Of a DNA stretch of 64,000 nucleotides, positions 16,893 to 25,927 are shown one piece after another. Under the pieces are notes generated by a model that saw only the letters and a list, made by a program, of their open reading frames with translations, ran no database searches and was not told the origin of the DNA. The position numbers were made by a program, and so were the translations under genes. Every line of letters starts with the position of its first letter. The stretch's first letter is position 1. The stretch comes from Alteromonadaceae bacterium M269 (GTDB taxonomy: Bacteria; Pseudomonadota; Gammaproteobacteria; Enterobacterales; Alteromonadaceae), in the NCBI GenBank assembly GCA_004353515.1, contig SMNZ01000010.1:19696-83695 (forward strand), given 5' to 3'.

Positions 16893-19517
16893 ATGAGCAA
16901 ACTAACAAAAACATTGGGGATACTTGTAGCTATCGCAACGAGTACTCCTAATTGGGCTAACCCTGAGCCACCATCTATCGATAGACAAATGTATTTAGCT
17001 GAGGATAGGCAATACCTCAATCCCACAATCCCAACCTTACAAACTTCTGCCGACGGTAGGGTAGGTATAGGTCATCGTGTTGAGCCAAACTCAGTAACTG
17101 GTCGAGGTCAAATATCATTTCGGTTAATGGTCCCAGAAAAGATTGATCGCCCTTTTGTTACTGATGAACGTGACAGTAGGCGTGGAAGCTTTATATTAAG
17201 TATGCCTAATGCAACGGCTTCGACAGCTGCGGGTTTAATTCCCTCGGGACCAAGACAAGAAGTTGGAGGTAATAATTTTTCTCACGCTGGTTTGTGTGAT
17301 GCAAGTGGAGACCCTAACTCAGGAGTGACGAATCCAAGAGCGTGTGGCGCGGATGATTGCTACGACCTAGTTGTTGTAAGAGCCGAACGTTCCGGCAATA
17401 ACAGTCATCAAATTTTCGGTACGCCTGTTACTGTTAGAGTTGAAAGGCCTAAAACACCTAATGCTAGAATTACAGATGTTACCGCAGGAACACCTGTTGC
17501 AGGTTCTACTTTTAGTTTTGCGCAGTTTTTCGAGCCTGTGATTACCAACGATGGCCGGCTTATGTCGCTTCGGGTTGGACAACAAGGAAGTTTTTCTTGG
17601 CGTGATAATAGTGGCAACAGTCGTAGTTCCTCATCAGACAATGTTTATTTGGTCAATGATAACCCTGCGTCTCAGCAGGCTTGCGATGTCCGGCAGTGGG
17701 ATCAAGCAAGGCCACTGGCACATGCCCCATTTGATAATACGATCAATAACAGGTATGGGTTCGCTATGCAGCCATTTCGTGACCCCCAAAATAATGAGAT
17801 TTCTGAGGATCAATTAATTGGATCGTATCCATGGATTGATAAAGATGGCGACAACATTACTTTTACGACTGTAGGAACAAGCCTGTTTAGTCGACGAAGC
17901 CCATTTGAATCCCGATGTGTACCTGGCGAAGGGTGTGCACCTAACAGCCAGAGTGAAGAAGTCTCTTTGATCAATGGTCGCGTTATGATGGGGCTTTGGA
18001 CGCAAGGTAAAATGGTGTTGTTAGATGGCATGGTGAATCATAGTGATTTTCCACTTGCACACAATGAGGCTGCGCATAGACTCGTGCGTTTATATGAAGA
18101 TGGTGGTTCTGACGAAGAGTGGACTAGGGTAGGAGATGTGCGCTCACGATCTTTTGCGAATATGCCTTTGAGTAATTCTGGGAATTCGTCTTTCTTTGAT
18201 TCCAACGAGCATAGGTTTAATTATTTGAGAAACATGAAACCGGTGACTCCGGCTGATGTATCTTGGTTAGTTAGTACTGGACGCAATACAACAGAAGTTT
18301 CTTTTGACGATTACGTTAATGTACATAGTTTTATAAACGCTAATATGGCACAAACTATTACGTTAAATCGTAATGGCTCTCGGGGAGCTCGCGCTGGAAC
18401 TGTTCAAAATGCTGCTACCGCAACACCTGACCGTTGGGCAATACCTGCTTTTGGTACGATACTGGGTGATGGCCGTTTTGAACCTGTCGCTAGAGGTGGC
18501 GTTGAAGGAAAGGGATATTGGTTAAGTGGGAACAACTCAGGCTTAAGTTTTGATATTAGGACGCAACCTCAGCCTGTTCTCAATAGCCCTTGGTATTACA
18601 GTATTTTTTTAGACAAGCGTGATAATAGCGGAGTAAGACCATTGTTTTCATTTCCCGATGGCAGTGAAATACGGTTGAGTAACAATGAGTTATTGTTCGT
18701 TAATACTGCCAATAACACGGTACGTAGGGTTACAATTCCTCAAGCCTTTAGAAGTTCTGATTGGGCTCATTTTGGCTTTCAATTGAGTAATAGAAACAGA
18801 ACTATAACCACATATATTAATGGTTATAGTGTTGATGCTTTTGATCATAGTTCTCCACTCTTTGTACTTTCTCAGGGAGCATTGCTTGTCGGACAAAGTC
18901 AAGATGCATCTATTCCAGAATTGAGAGGGTGGATAGATGATGTAAAAGTGTTTGCTGAACTGGTGAATTATGAACTTGCATGTAATCACGCTAATGGGAC
19001 CTTAGCGGGCATTGGTAGTGGTGCTCCTCAAAGTTGGAGAAATATTGCTACACAACTACCAGCCGGAGTACATAGTGAGATTACTCGACAATTAAATAGT
19101 GGCAATGCAGAAAGAACTGCTACCCAGTATGTTTGCTATCATGATTACTCTGATGATCTAGCCGCTAACTTAGCGAATATTCCGAATGGAATGTTCAGCA
19201 TCCGTGAAGATATTAATTTTCCTGAAGGTCCACTAGTTTCTAATAGGCCTCGTCCTGATTCGAGCTCAAATACATTTTGTCTGGGGTGTCATACTCGAAA
19301 TGGTAATGATGGTCTGAGTTTGGATGCACTGACCGAAAGGCCTGGGATTAATGCGTTAATGGATCCAAGAAGGCAACCTTTGCAGCCTGATCCTTTGGTT
19401 TTCGGCCATATTCCTGCTAACTGGCTAGGAGAGGGACTTCCAGAGAGAGCAATGATTGCAGACCCAAGAGAAGGATTCAGGATTGATCAGTTGTTGTTAG
19501 ATGCAATTTCTAACTAA
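16893..19517 (+). CDS. Secreted LamG-domain protein with a single c-type haem site (paralogue B)
   Basis: An 874-residue exported protein. ATG 16893 has AGGA 7 nt upstream and gives a signal peptide ending TPNWAN; the upstream ATG 16866 is less likely. It is collinear with the protein encoded at 4862-7609: NPTIPTLQTSADGRVG, NPRACGADDCYDL, VMMGLWTQGKMVLLD, DSNEHRFNYLRNMKPVTPA, a LamG-like domain (about 530-690) ending GWIDDVKVFAELVNYE, then CLGCH at about 796-800. A Met 54 residues beyond the motif is at exactly the same spacing as in paralogue A. The role is unknown; a haem-bearing carbohydrate-binding surface or periplasmic protein is the best description. Confidence 0.75.
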   Translation: MSKLTKTLGILVAIATSTPNWANPEPPSIDRQMYLAEDRQYLNPTIPTLQTSADGRVGIGHRVEPNSVTGRGQISFRLMVPEKIDRPFVTDERDSRRGSFILSMPNATASTAAGLIPSGPRQEVGGNNFSHAGLCDASGDPNSGVTNPRACGADDCYDLVVVRAERSGNNSHQIFGTPVTVRVERPKTPNARITDVTAGTPVAGSTFSFAQFFEPVITNDGRLMSLRVGQQGSFSWRDNSGNSRSSSSDNVYLVNDNPASQQACDVRQWDQARPLAHAPFDNTINNRYGFAMQPFRDPQNNEISEDQLIGSYPWIDKDGDNITFTTVGTSLFSRRSPFESRCVPGEGCAPNSQSEEVSLINGRVMMGLWTQGKMVLLDGMVNHSDFPLAHNEAAHRLVRLYEDGGSDEEWTRVGDVRSRSFANMPLSNSGNSSFFDSNEHRFNYLRNMKPVTPADVSWLVSTGRNTTEVSFDDYVNVHSFINANMAQTITLNRNGSRGARAGTVQNAATATPDRWAIPAFGTILGDGRFEPVARGGVEGKGYWLSGNNSGLSFDIRTQPQPVLNSPWYYSIFLDKRDNSGVRPLFSFPDGSEIRLSNNELLFVNTANNTVRRVTIPQAFRSSDWAHFGFQLSNRNRTITTYINGYSVDAFDHSSPLFVLSQGALLVGQSQDASIPELRGWIDDVKVFAELVNYELACNHANGTLAGIGSGAPQSWRNIATQLPAGVHSEITRQLNSGNAERTATQYVCYHDYSDDLAANLANIPNGMFSIREDINFPEGPLVSNRPRPDSSSNTFCLGCHTRNGNDGLSLDALTERPGINALMDPRRQPLQPDPLVFGHIPANWLGEGLPERAMIADPREGFRIDQLLLDAISN

Positions 19518-19556
19518 GAGATGTGTGTTGTAGGCTTGTTACCATAACTCCAGTTT

Positions 19557-19581
19557 CTACTAGAGCAACACGCTCTAGTAG
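19557..19581. terminator. Perfect hairpin after LamG-cytochrome B
   Basis: A 10-bp perfect stem CTACTAGAGC / GCTCTAGTAG with a 5-nt loop lies 39 bp after the stop codon. No T-run follows, so it may be a 3'-end stabilising hairpin or a weak terminator. Confidence 0.5.
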
Positions 19582-19609
19582 GCCGTAAATTGACTTAATA
19601 TCATATGTG

Positions 19610-19668
19610 TTGGTCTTCTCTTATTTCGATTGGAAGCTAAAATCTCCATTCCGATAAGAGAAGGCCAA
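19610..19668. terminator. Long inverted repeat between convergent genes
   Basis: TTGGTCTTCTCTTAT (19610-19624) pairs with ATAAGAGAAGGCCAA (19654-19668) at 14 of 15 positions around a 29-nt loop. It lies between the convergent LamG-cytochrome B and GH127 genes and probably ends both transcripts. Confidence 0.55.
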
Positions 19669-19688
19669 TTTATTGTATTAGGTGAATC

Positions 19689-21674
19689 CTACTTCCAGAC
19701 AACTGGCATAAAGACAGTCATCTCTGCATCACCTCGGTTACTCCAAGCATAATACGGAACTAACTTTGTTCTGTATCTTTGCCAATCAGGTTTTGCCACT
19801 GTGTTATACATATTGCTGCTGCTGTCTGTGCGAAGCATCAAATCGGCTTCTATGGTAGTGATCCCACCCAGCAGCTCTTCTTCATGGTTCTCTTGGAATT
19901 CGGTGTTTCCGTCAATATAAACGTCTAAAATTGAGGTGTCTTCTGGTAGGTCGGGGGATTCTATACAGTAAACCAGCGGCCCTCTTTTAATGGCGACTTG
20001 ATTGCGTACTTCCTCGATACGAGGATTACCTTCAACAAACGTAGTCGTCATCGGTATATCCAGCGTAATGATGTCATCTACTGCCCAAGACCTTTGGATG
20101 ACGGCATAAGTGCCAGGTTTTGACTCAATATCGATAGACTCATCGTTGATCTTTATCTGGACTTGAGTCGCCCAACCTGGAATGCGAAGCGCAACCTCAA
20201 AAGGTTTGGAGGGGCATTCTTTAACGGTGAGATTGATCGATCCCTTCCACGGATAATCCGTTTTCTGTTCAAGCTTGAGCGAGGCACCGGAGGATAAGGT
20301 CGTGGCAATTTCATTACTACCGTATAGATTAACAGCTATACCATTCTCAGATAAGCTGTAAGCCCAGCCAGATAAGTTTGAAATAGTGCGAACTAAGTTC
20401 GGTGGACAGCAAAAGCAGTGTAGGTACCCTTCGCGATTGGGAGTTTCTGTTGTGTTAGGGTCTGAATCATAGTCTCTGGTGTTATGGATCATTCTCAGCG
20501 GGTTTGCATAAAAATAATCCTTACCTTCAATACTGATACCGGACAAGCCACTGTTATACATGACGAGTTCAATAATATCAGCATACTTTGCCAAACCGTG
20601 GATACCAAGCATTCTGAAGCTGAAAAATGCATTACATAAGTTAGCGCAGGTCTCATTGTAGGCTGTGAGGTTTGGCATCATATAGTCATCAATGAAACCC
20701 TCTTCAATCATATCGTGATTGATTGATGCGCCGTAATGCGCTTGACCCACAGCGCCTGTCACATACATTTTTTTCTGAGTGACGCTAGTCCATAATCTAT
20801 CCAGTGCTGATAGGAGTGCTTTTTCACCGGTTTCTGCGTAAACATCCGCAGCACCAGTGTAGTAGTAAAGTGCAAGCACTGCGTGTCCAACAGGTTCGGT
20901 TGCTTCTCTTAAAGGTGTTCGTTCTTGCACCATGTCACCGATTGGATAACCTTCTGTTGTTGTGTCATGCACAATATCAAAGGTGCCACGGCGGTCGATA
21001 AATTTTTGAGCAAGCCTAAGGTACCTTTTGTCATTGACTGTACGGTACAGTTCTACGAGCCCCATAATTTGGGTCTGGTTAAACCCAAAGCGTCGGTAAT
21101 GCTTAGTGTCTGGATAAAATAGTGTGTAGAGTAGATCAGCATGTAAAATAGCGATGTCCAAGAAATTGCGTTTACCGGTTAAGCGATAATGCGTACAAGC
21201 ACTGATAAACAAGTGGCCTGTATTATACATTTCATGGTACTGGCGGTTTTCATATCTATCGACTTCGGGACGCAGTTGAATCTGAGTCTGCAAGTAGCCA
21301 TCGGGTTCTTGTGCTTGAGCGATGATCTCAATATATTCGTCCAGTTCTTTGAGTAAGGTGTCGTTTTTAGTGAGTGCATAAGCGTAGGTTTTAGCTTCTA
21401 CAAATTTATAGAAGTCGCCGTCATGCCAGTACATTCCCTGGTGCTGACCCTCTTTTAATCCCGCTGCAATTTTGAAATTATTTAATGCATGGCCAACGTC
21501 ACCGCAAAGTACGTCACCCATATAAGGGATCATGACGCTTATGGCACGTTCTGTTTTGTCTGCCCAAAAGCCTTCCGTCCACTGACAGTCTCCGAACTCT
21601 GTTGCTCGTAACTTGACATGCGGGCTATTAGCGTTCCCGACAATGCCTTTGTTTTCTGTTCGGGTTTGGTTCAT
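19689..21674 (-). CDS. GH127-type glycosidase, probable alpha-1,3-(3,6-anhydro)-D-galactosidase
   Basis: A 661-residue protein of the GH127 (formerly DUF1680) family. The family's catalytic and zinc residues are visible: Glu341 and Cys343 in NETCANL, then Cys422-Cys423 in CFCCPPN, matching the Glu-x-Cys and Cys-Cys of characterised GH127 arabinofuranosidases. It has no signal peptide, so it is cytoplasmic. GH127 enzymes are known as beta-L-arabinofuranosidases, but in marine carrageenan systems members remove terminal 3,6-anhydro-D-galactose from neocarra-oligosaccharides. The Dau pathway beside it makes that role the best inference. It is divergent from the MFS transporter and shares its operator region. 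Confidence 0.82.
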   Translation of the reverse strand: MNQTRTENKGIVGNANSPHVKLRATEFGDCQWTEGFWADKTERAISVMIPYMGDVLCGDVGHALNNFKIAAGLKEGQHQGMYWHDGDFYKFVEAKTYAYALTKNDTLLKELDEYIEIIAQAQEPDGYLQTQIQLRPEVDRYENRQYHEMYNTGHLFISACTHYRLTGKRNFLDIAILHADLLYTLFYPDTKHYRRFGFNQTQIMGLVELYRTVNDKRYLRLAQKFIDRRGTFDIVHDTTTEGYPIGDMVQERTPLREATEPVGHAVLALYYYTGAADVYAETGEKALLSALDRLWTSVTQKKMYVTGAVGQAHYGASINHDMIEEGFIDDYMMPNLTAYNETCANLCNAFFSFRMLGIHGLAKYADIIELVMYNSGLSGISIEGKDYFYANPLRMIHNTRDYDSDPNTTETPNREGYLHCFCCPPNLVRTISNLSGWAYSLSENGIAVNLYGSNEIATTLSSGASLKLEQKTDYPWKGSINLTVKECPSKPFEVALRIPGWATQVQIKINDESIDIESKPGTYAVIQRSWAVDDIITLDIPMTTTFVEGNPRIEEVRNQVAIKRGPLVYCIESPDLPEDTSILDVYIDGNTEFQENHEEELLGGITTIEADLMLRTDSSSNMYNTVAKPDWQRYRTKLVPYYAWSNRGDAEMTVFMPVVWK

Positions 21675-21885
21675 TGTGTATCTCCATAAACTCGTATTAG
21701 GGGCCTTATAGTATGAGTAGGCCTATATTATTATGCTCTTAGTTGGGTTCACGCTGATATGAGATTGAACCCATACTCGCTATAGCATGCGACTGCTATT
21801 CGTTGCCCTCCCTGTTTGCCAGTTTGTTCGACGCCACTAGGGAATTTACAAAAGAACAAATCACATATTGTCTTTTTAGTAATTT

Positions 21886-21920
21886 AAACATAATATGTTT
21901 GATATTGTAATATGTATAAT
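21886..21920 (+). promoter_or_regulatory. Operator and -10 box between the GH127 and MFS genes
   Basis: A perfect dyad AAACAT-AAT-ATGTTT at 21886-21900 is followed by a degenerate copy (TATTGT-AAT-ATGTAT, 21903-21917) with centres 17 bp apart. A consensus -10 TATAAT occurs at 21915-21920. A transcript from it would begin at about 21927, which is itself an in-frame ATG of the transporter gene. Confidence 0.6.
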
Positions 21921-21926
21921 GTGATG

Positions 21927-23510
21927 ATGAAAAATAATCCTGAACGTTTAGTTGCACAATATGCTTTGTTCGCTGCTTTTGGTGGTTTTGTCTTCGGTTT
22001 GGATGCTGCTAACATATCAGGTGCACTTCGCTTTATCAGTTCTCTTTTTGAATTAAACAACATCCAACAAGGTATGGTGGTTGGTTGTGCTCTACTGGGT
22101 GTTATCGTTGCATTGTTCTTCACGGGAACATTATGCGAACACTTTGGGCGCTCAAAGGTTCTTTTGGGCATAGGGTTTACTTATTCATTATCGACCGTGA
22201 TTTCCACCACAGCACTCAATTATGAAATGCTGGTTGTAGGCCGGTTTATCGGAGGTGTTGCTTTTGCCTCCATTACTGTTTCCGCTATGTATATTGGTGA
22301 AATAGCCCCGGCCAAATTGCGTGGAAAGTTTGTCTCGGTCAATCAGTTGATGATAGGCCTAGGGCTGTTAATAGCCTTTATAACGAACTATTTCTTATTA
22401 CAAACTATCGAACAAATCACCTGGATCACTAACGAAAACGTTTGGCGCATTATGTTAGGCGCTGAGCTCATAGCTAACGCATTGTGGATTTTCCTTTTGT
22501 GGCGTATTCCTGAGTCGCCACGATGGTTGATTAAGCAGGGGCGAGAATCAGAAGCGAGAGAAGTATTACTAGAAATTGCTGGCGAAGAAAGCAAAGACAC
22601 GCTCGTTTCTAATATCAAAGAAAGCCTCAAAGAAGATGCTCAATTAACAACGACTCAGCAATTAAAAGCATTATTTGATAAGCGGCTAAGAGTTGTGCTT
22701 CTTGTGGCGATTTTTTATGCGATAGTTCAAGGGGCGACTGGCATGAATGCGGTCTTGTTCTTTGCCCCTATTGTCTTTGAACAAGTGGGGATGAGCGTTG
22801 ATGACTCGTTCGCACAAACGATCAGTATTGGGGTAGTTGGTTTAGTTGCGACGTTATTTGCAATCCTCTTTATTGAACAACTTGGCAGGCGCTTGTTGAC
22901 TTTAGTTGGACTTGTTCTGGTTATTGTCGGCCACAGCTCCACTTTTTATGGGTTTAATCAGGCTAATTATACTTTCGATCAAGAGGCTGTTTCTGCTATC
23001 TCTGAACCATTTAATCAGTTGAATATTGATGCCAATAAACTAGAAACTCTAGTTGGAAGGAAATTCGAAAGTGATGTGGCGTTAAAGAAAGAGTTGGCAA
23101 ATCACTTCACTAAAAAAGAACTTCCGCTGGTGGAAGGTGTCATTATTAACGCAACGATACGAGACATTAAAGCAACTTGGGTCTTGTTTGGCATATTCGC
23201 GTTTTTAGCCGCGTTTAATTTATCTATAGGCCCTATCATGTGGGTCATTTTTTCAGAAATCTTTCCCAATACGGTTCGAAGTATCGCCTTGCCATTTGCA
23301 GCGCTGGTGCAAACTGTTTCGTCTTGGGTTATTCAGCAATTCTTTCCTTGGCAACTCGACAATATGGGAGTTGCAAACATCTTTTTGGCGTATGCAGCCG
23401 TGGGGTTATTTGGACTCATTGCGATGTATTTAATGCTGCCAGAGACAAAAGGAAAGTCTATTGAGGCTATTGAGATAGAGTTAACTAAGAATAAGGAAGC
23501 TTTGTCATGA
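21927..23510 (+). CDS. MFS sugar porter, probable D-galactose/anhydrogalactose or oligosaccharide symporter
   Basis: A 527-residue inner-membrane transporter of the sugar porter family with 12 predicted membrane helices. Family signatures are GRFIGGVAFASI, the PESPRWL motif after helix 6 and the PETKGKS motif after helix 12. A periplasmic insert of about 60-70 residues lies between helices 9 and 10. In-frame ATGs occur at 21912, 21924 and 21927. The first overlaps the operator and lies before the -10 box, so 21927 (MKNNPERL) is preferred and may be leaderless. Its stop overlaps the kinase gene by 4 bp (ATGA), giving a transporter-kinase-aldolase operon. Confidence 0.88.
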   Translation: MKNNPERLVAQYALFAAFGGFVFGLDAANISGALRFISSLFELNNIQQGMVVGCALLGVIVALFFTGTLCEHFGRSKVLLGIGFTYSLSTVISTTALNYEMLVVGRFIGGVAFASITVSAMYIGEIAPAKLRGKFVSVNQLMIGLGLLIAFITNYFLLQTIEQITWITNENVWRIMLGAELIANALWIFLLWRIPESPRWLIKQGRESEAREVLLEIAGEESKDTLVSNIKESLKEDAQLTTTQQLKALFDKRLRVVLLVAIFYAIVQGATGMNAVLFFAPIVFEQVGMSVDDSFAQTISIGVVGLVATLFAILFIEQLGRRLLTLVGLVLVIVGHSSTFYGFNQANYTFDQEAVSAISEPFNQLNIDANKLETLVGRKFESDVALKKELANHFTKKELPLVEGVIINATIRDIKATWVLFGIFAFLAAFNLSIGPIMWVIFSEIFPNTVRSIALPFAALVQTVSSWVIQQFFPWQLDNMGVANIFLAYAAVGLFGLIAMYLMLPETKGKSIEAIEIELTKNKEALS

Positions 23511-24409
23511 GTCAAATAAGCTATTTGGTCATTGATTGGGGTACAACTAATTTCAGAGCCTTTGCGATGTCGGCGACTCATGAGTTGATCAAAACCAAAG
23601 CATTAAATCTTGGGTTACTGATGGTAGACCCAGGTAAGTTTGGTGAAACACTCGAATTAGTCTTAGAAAGCTGGCTACCTGATTACAGAGACTTACCGGT
23701 TTATATGGCTGGGATGGTTGGCTCGGCAAAAGGGTGGTTCAATGTCGATTATGTTAAAACGGCTGCTGCCTCTGATAACCTAGTCGGCAAAGCGTTTTCA
23801 TTTAGGCTGCCCTGGGGCCCTAAGGCCTTTATCATGCCCGGCGTATGTCATCAAAATAAAGAACATAACTATGATGTTATGCGGGGTGAGGAAGTTCAGT
23901 TATTTGGCTTATCAAAGTTGTTAGGCAAAGCTGATTTTAAAGCCGTTTTACCCGGTACGCACAGTAAACATGCCTGGGTAGAAAACAGTAAAATTACAAG
24001 GCTATCAAGTTACCTTACTGGCGAGTTTTATTCACTTCTTATCGATTACAGCGTGCTTGGTAAAGGTATTTCTGCATCCGAGTCTTTCCAGGAATCCGCT
24101 TTTCTTAAAGGGTTAGATGACTCTGTTGGTGCAGCGCTCACGAATCAGGTGTTTGGTGCTTGGACATACCGTTTATTCGAAAAGCTAGATGAGAAGCAAG
24201 TACCAGATTACCTATCTGGCATGCTCATCGGTTACGAGTTACAGCATTTATCCAAAGGAAGCGATTTATATTTAATTGGTGGAAATGAGTTGTGTAAACG
24301 CTACAGCCGAGCTTGCAGCTACTTTGATATCAATAACACGACTGCGCAAGGGAATGAGTGCTTTTTGGCTGGAATGTCTACGTTAATTAGTACTATGGAG
24401 GCCAGCTAA
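23507..24409 (+). CDS. dauC: 2-dehydro-3-deoxygalactonokinase
   Basis: A 300-residue kinase of the DgoK family, opening with the ASKHA-like phosphate-1 motif VIDWGTTNFRAFAM. MAGMVGSAKGW, LPGTHSKHAWV and the late LIGGNELCKRY nucleotide-binding segment are typical of the family. It phosphorylates 2-keto-3-deoxy-D-galactonate to the 6-phosphate, the third step of 3,6-anhydro-D-galactose breakdown. It overlaps the MFS gene by 4 bp and the aldolase by 1 bp, so the three are co-translated. Together with DauA and DauB at 36365-38955 it completes the D-AHG route. The same enzyme family also serves D-galactonate use, but no galactonate dehydratase-only context is seen. Confidence 0.88.
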   Translation: MSQISYLVIDWGTTNFRAFAMSATHELIKTKALNLGLLMVDPGKFGETLELVLESWLPDYRDLPVYMAGMVGSAKGWFNVDYVKTAAASDNLVGKAFSFRLPWGPKAFIMPGVCHQNKEHNYDVMRGEEVQLFGLSKLLGKADFKAVLPGTHSKHAWVENSKITRLSSYLTGEFYSLLIDYSVLGKGISASESFQESAFLKGLDDSVGAALTNQVFGAWTYRLFEKLDEKQVPDYLSGMLIGYELQHLSKGSDLYLIGGNELCKRYSRACSYFDINNTTAQGNECFLAGMSTLISTMEAS

Positions 24410-25044
24410 TGGATACACAATCATTTGATCTTGATGAGCATCTGCCCCTCATTGCGATATTGAGAGGGATTGAAACCCAGGATGTCGTTGCCGTAACAGA
24501 AACCCTTATTGAAGAAGGGTTTACTATGATCGAAGTACCTCTTAACAGCCCGAACGCTATCGCTAGTATTAAAACACTGGTGCGAGCCTTTGGTCCTCAA
24601 TATCTAATTGGGGCTGGGACTGTTGTAGCTCCCAATTGGGCACAAGAAGTGATCGAAACAGGGGCTAACCTTATCGTTACTCCAAACTTAAATGAAGCTG
24701 TGGTTGAGATGGCGGTGAGAGCTGGATGTGCTGTATTCCCCGGTATTGCAACACCTACTGAGGCTTTTGCAGCATTGGCGAGTGGAGCCACGGGCTTAAA
24801 GTTGTTCCCTGTTTCAAATGTGGGAGTAGAAGGGTACAAGGCTTTGCAGTCCGTGTTGCCTGAAAACACTCGTTGTTTCCCGGTGGGTGGTATTGAACCA
24901 ACAGTCGAGAGTATGAAAACTTACTTAGATTTAGGCGCGGCAGGATTCGGGTTGGGCTCGTCTTTGTATAAGCCGAATATGACATTGCCACAAATTCGTC
25001 AGAACGCAAATGCAGCCGTAAAAAGCTACAAAGCGTGTACATAA
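24409..25044 (+). CDS. dauD: 2-dehydro-3-deoxy-6-phosphogalactonate aldolase
   Basis: A 211-residue class I aldolase of the KDPG/KDPGal family. The Schiff-base lysine is Lys131 in GLKLFPVSN and the general acid/base glutamate is Glu42 in IEVPLNSPN, at the positions used in DgoA. It cleaves KDPGal to pyruvate and glyceraldehyde 3-phosphate, the last step of the pathway. The start overlaps the kinase stop (TAATG). The next gene, a FadR-type regulator, begins 37 bp downstream and is probably in the same transcript. Confidence 0.9.
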   Translation: MDTQSFDLDEHLPLIAILRGIETQDVVAVTETLIEEGFTMIEVPLNSPNAIASIKTLVRAFGPQYLIGAGTVVAPNWAQEVIETGANLIVTPNLNEAVVEMAVRAGCAVFPGIATPTEAFAALASGATGLKLFPVSNVGVEGYKALQSVLPENTRCFPVGGIEPTVESMKTYLDLGAAGFGLGSSLYKPNMTLPQIRQNANAAVKSYKACT

Positions 25045-25081
25045 ACTTGATGAATTTACTGTTGGATGAGCGAGTAAGAAG

Positions 25082-25834
25082 ATGAGTGAATTAGTTTATT
25101 ATGATCTAAAACGTTCTGCGAAGATGACACCCAGCTTATCAGTTCAAGTGGCGCGCGAGCTAGGTCGTCGTATTGTCGCAGGTACGTTTGAACCCGGTAC
25201 CTTGGTTGAAGATGAAAATGCGTTGGCGGAACGCTATCAAGTGAGCCGCGTTGTCATCCGAGACGCGGTTAAAATCCTTGTAGGTAAGGGGTTACTTGAA
25301 GTCAGGCGTGGTATAGGAACAAAAGTCTGTCCGAGAAACCAATGGATATTACTCGATGATGATGTTTTAGCTTGGCATATTACGGCTCCACCAAACCCAG
25401 AGTTTATTCGTCAGGTTATGGATGTGCGGTTGGCTTTTGAGCCTATGGCAGCTCGTTGGGCGACGGAACGAGCGGATGAAAATGCATTGAAAGAAATACG
25501 TCTTGCCGTCGAGAGAATGGAACAAGAAACTGGCTCGTTGGAAAAATTTGTCGTAGCTGATGCCCTGTTTCACAAAGCGGTACTACGTGCTGCGAGAAAT
25601 GAGTTTTTATCAGCAATGGAAGGCGTTATTTATTCAGCGTTGTTGGTGAGTGTCAGAATGACGAACCAAGATCCCAGGACTAATAGCAGTTCTGTTGAGT
25701 TTCACCGAGATGTCTACGAAAAAATTGCGTCTGGAGATGCGGCAGGTGCAGAGGCGTTGACAGAGAAATTACTTAAAGACGCGATTCGCCGATTAAAAGC
25801 CGCTTTCGGCGATAAGTTCACACAGAGAGTGTAA
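25082..25834 (+). CDS. GntR/FadR-family transcriptional regulator (paralogue 2)
   Basis: A 250-residue paralogue of the regulator at 13653-14381 with the same MSELVYYDLK start. The winged helix spans about residues 20-80 with recognition helix VSRVVIRDAVKIL. The FCD domain spans about 105-240: Asp160 and His164 in VVADALFHKAV, and His208 in VEFHRDV, fit the usual metal ligands, but the last FCD histidine is missing (EALTEKLLKDA). It follows the aldolase gene in the MFS-dauC-dauD unit, so the regulator is probably made together with the pathway it controls. The likely target is the AAACAT-N3-ATGTTT dyad repeated through the locus (inference). Confidence 0.9.
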   Translation: MSELVYYDLKRSAKMTPSLSVQVARELGRRIVAGTFEPGTLVEDENALAERYQVSRVVIRDAVKILVGKGLLEVRRGIGTKVCPRNQWILLDDDVLAWHITAPPNPEFIRQVMDVRLAFEPMAARWATERADENALKEIRLAVERMEQETGSLEKFVVADALFHKAVLRAARNEFLSAMEGVIYSALLVSVRMTNQDPRTNSSSVEFHRDVYEKIASGDAAGAEALTEKLLKDAIRRLKAAFGDKFTQRV

Positions 25835-25927
25835 GTACCTTCAGACTTACGCTCTTTATTCTTCTGAAAGCTCATTGATTGAGTTCTCAATCTAGTTCCA
25901 CAACTTCAACAAACCGGTCTCTACAAC

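Noticed and set aside
19689..21674. Classical arabinofuranosidase role for the GH127 enzyme
   Set aside because: No arabinose genes are nearby, while a full anhydrogalactose pathway is; kept only as an alternative.
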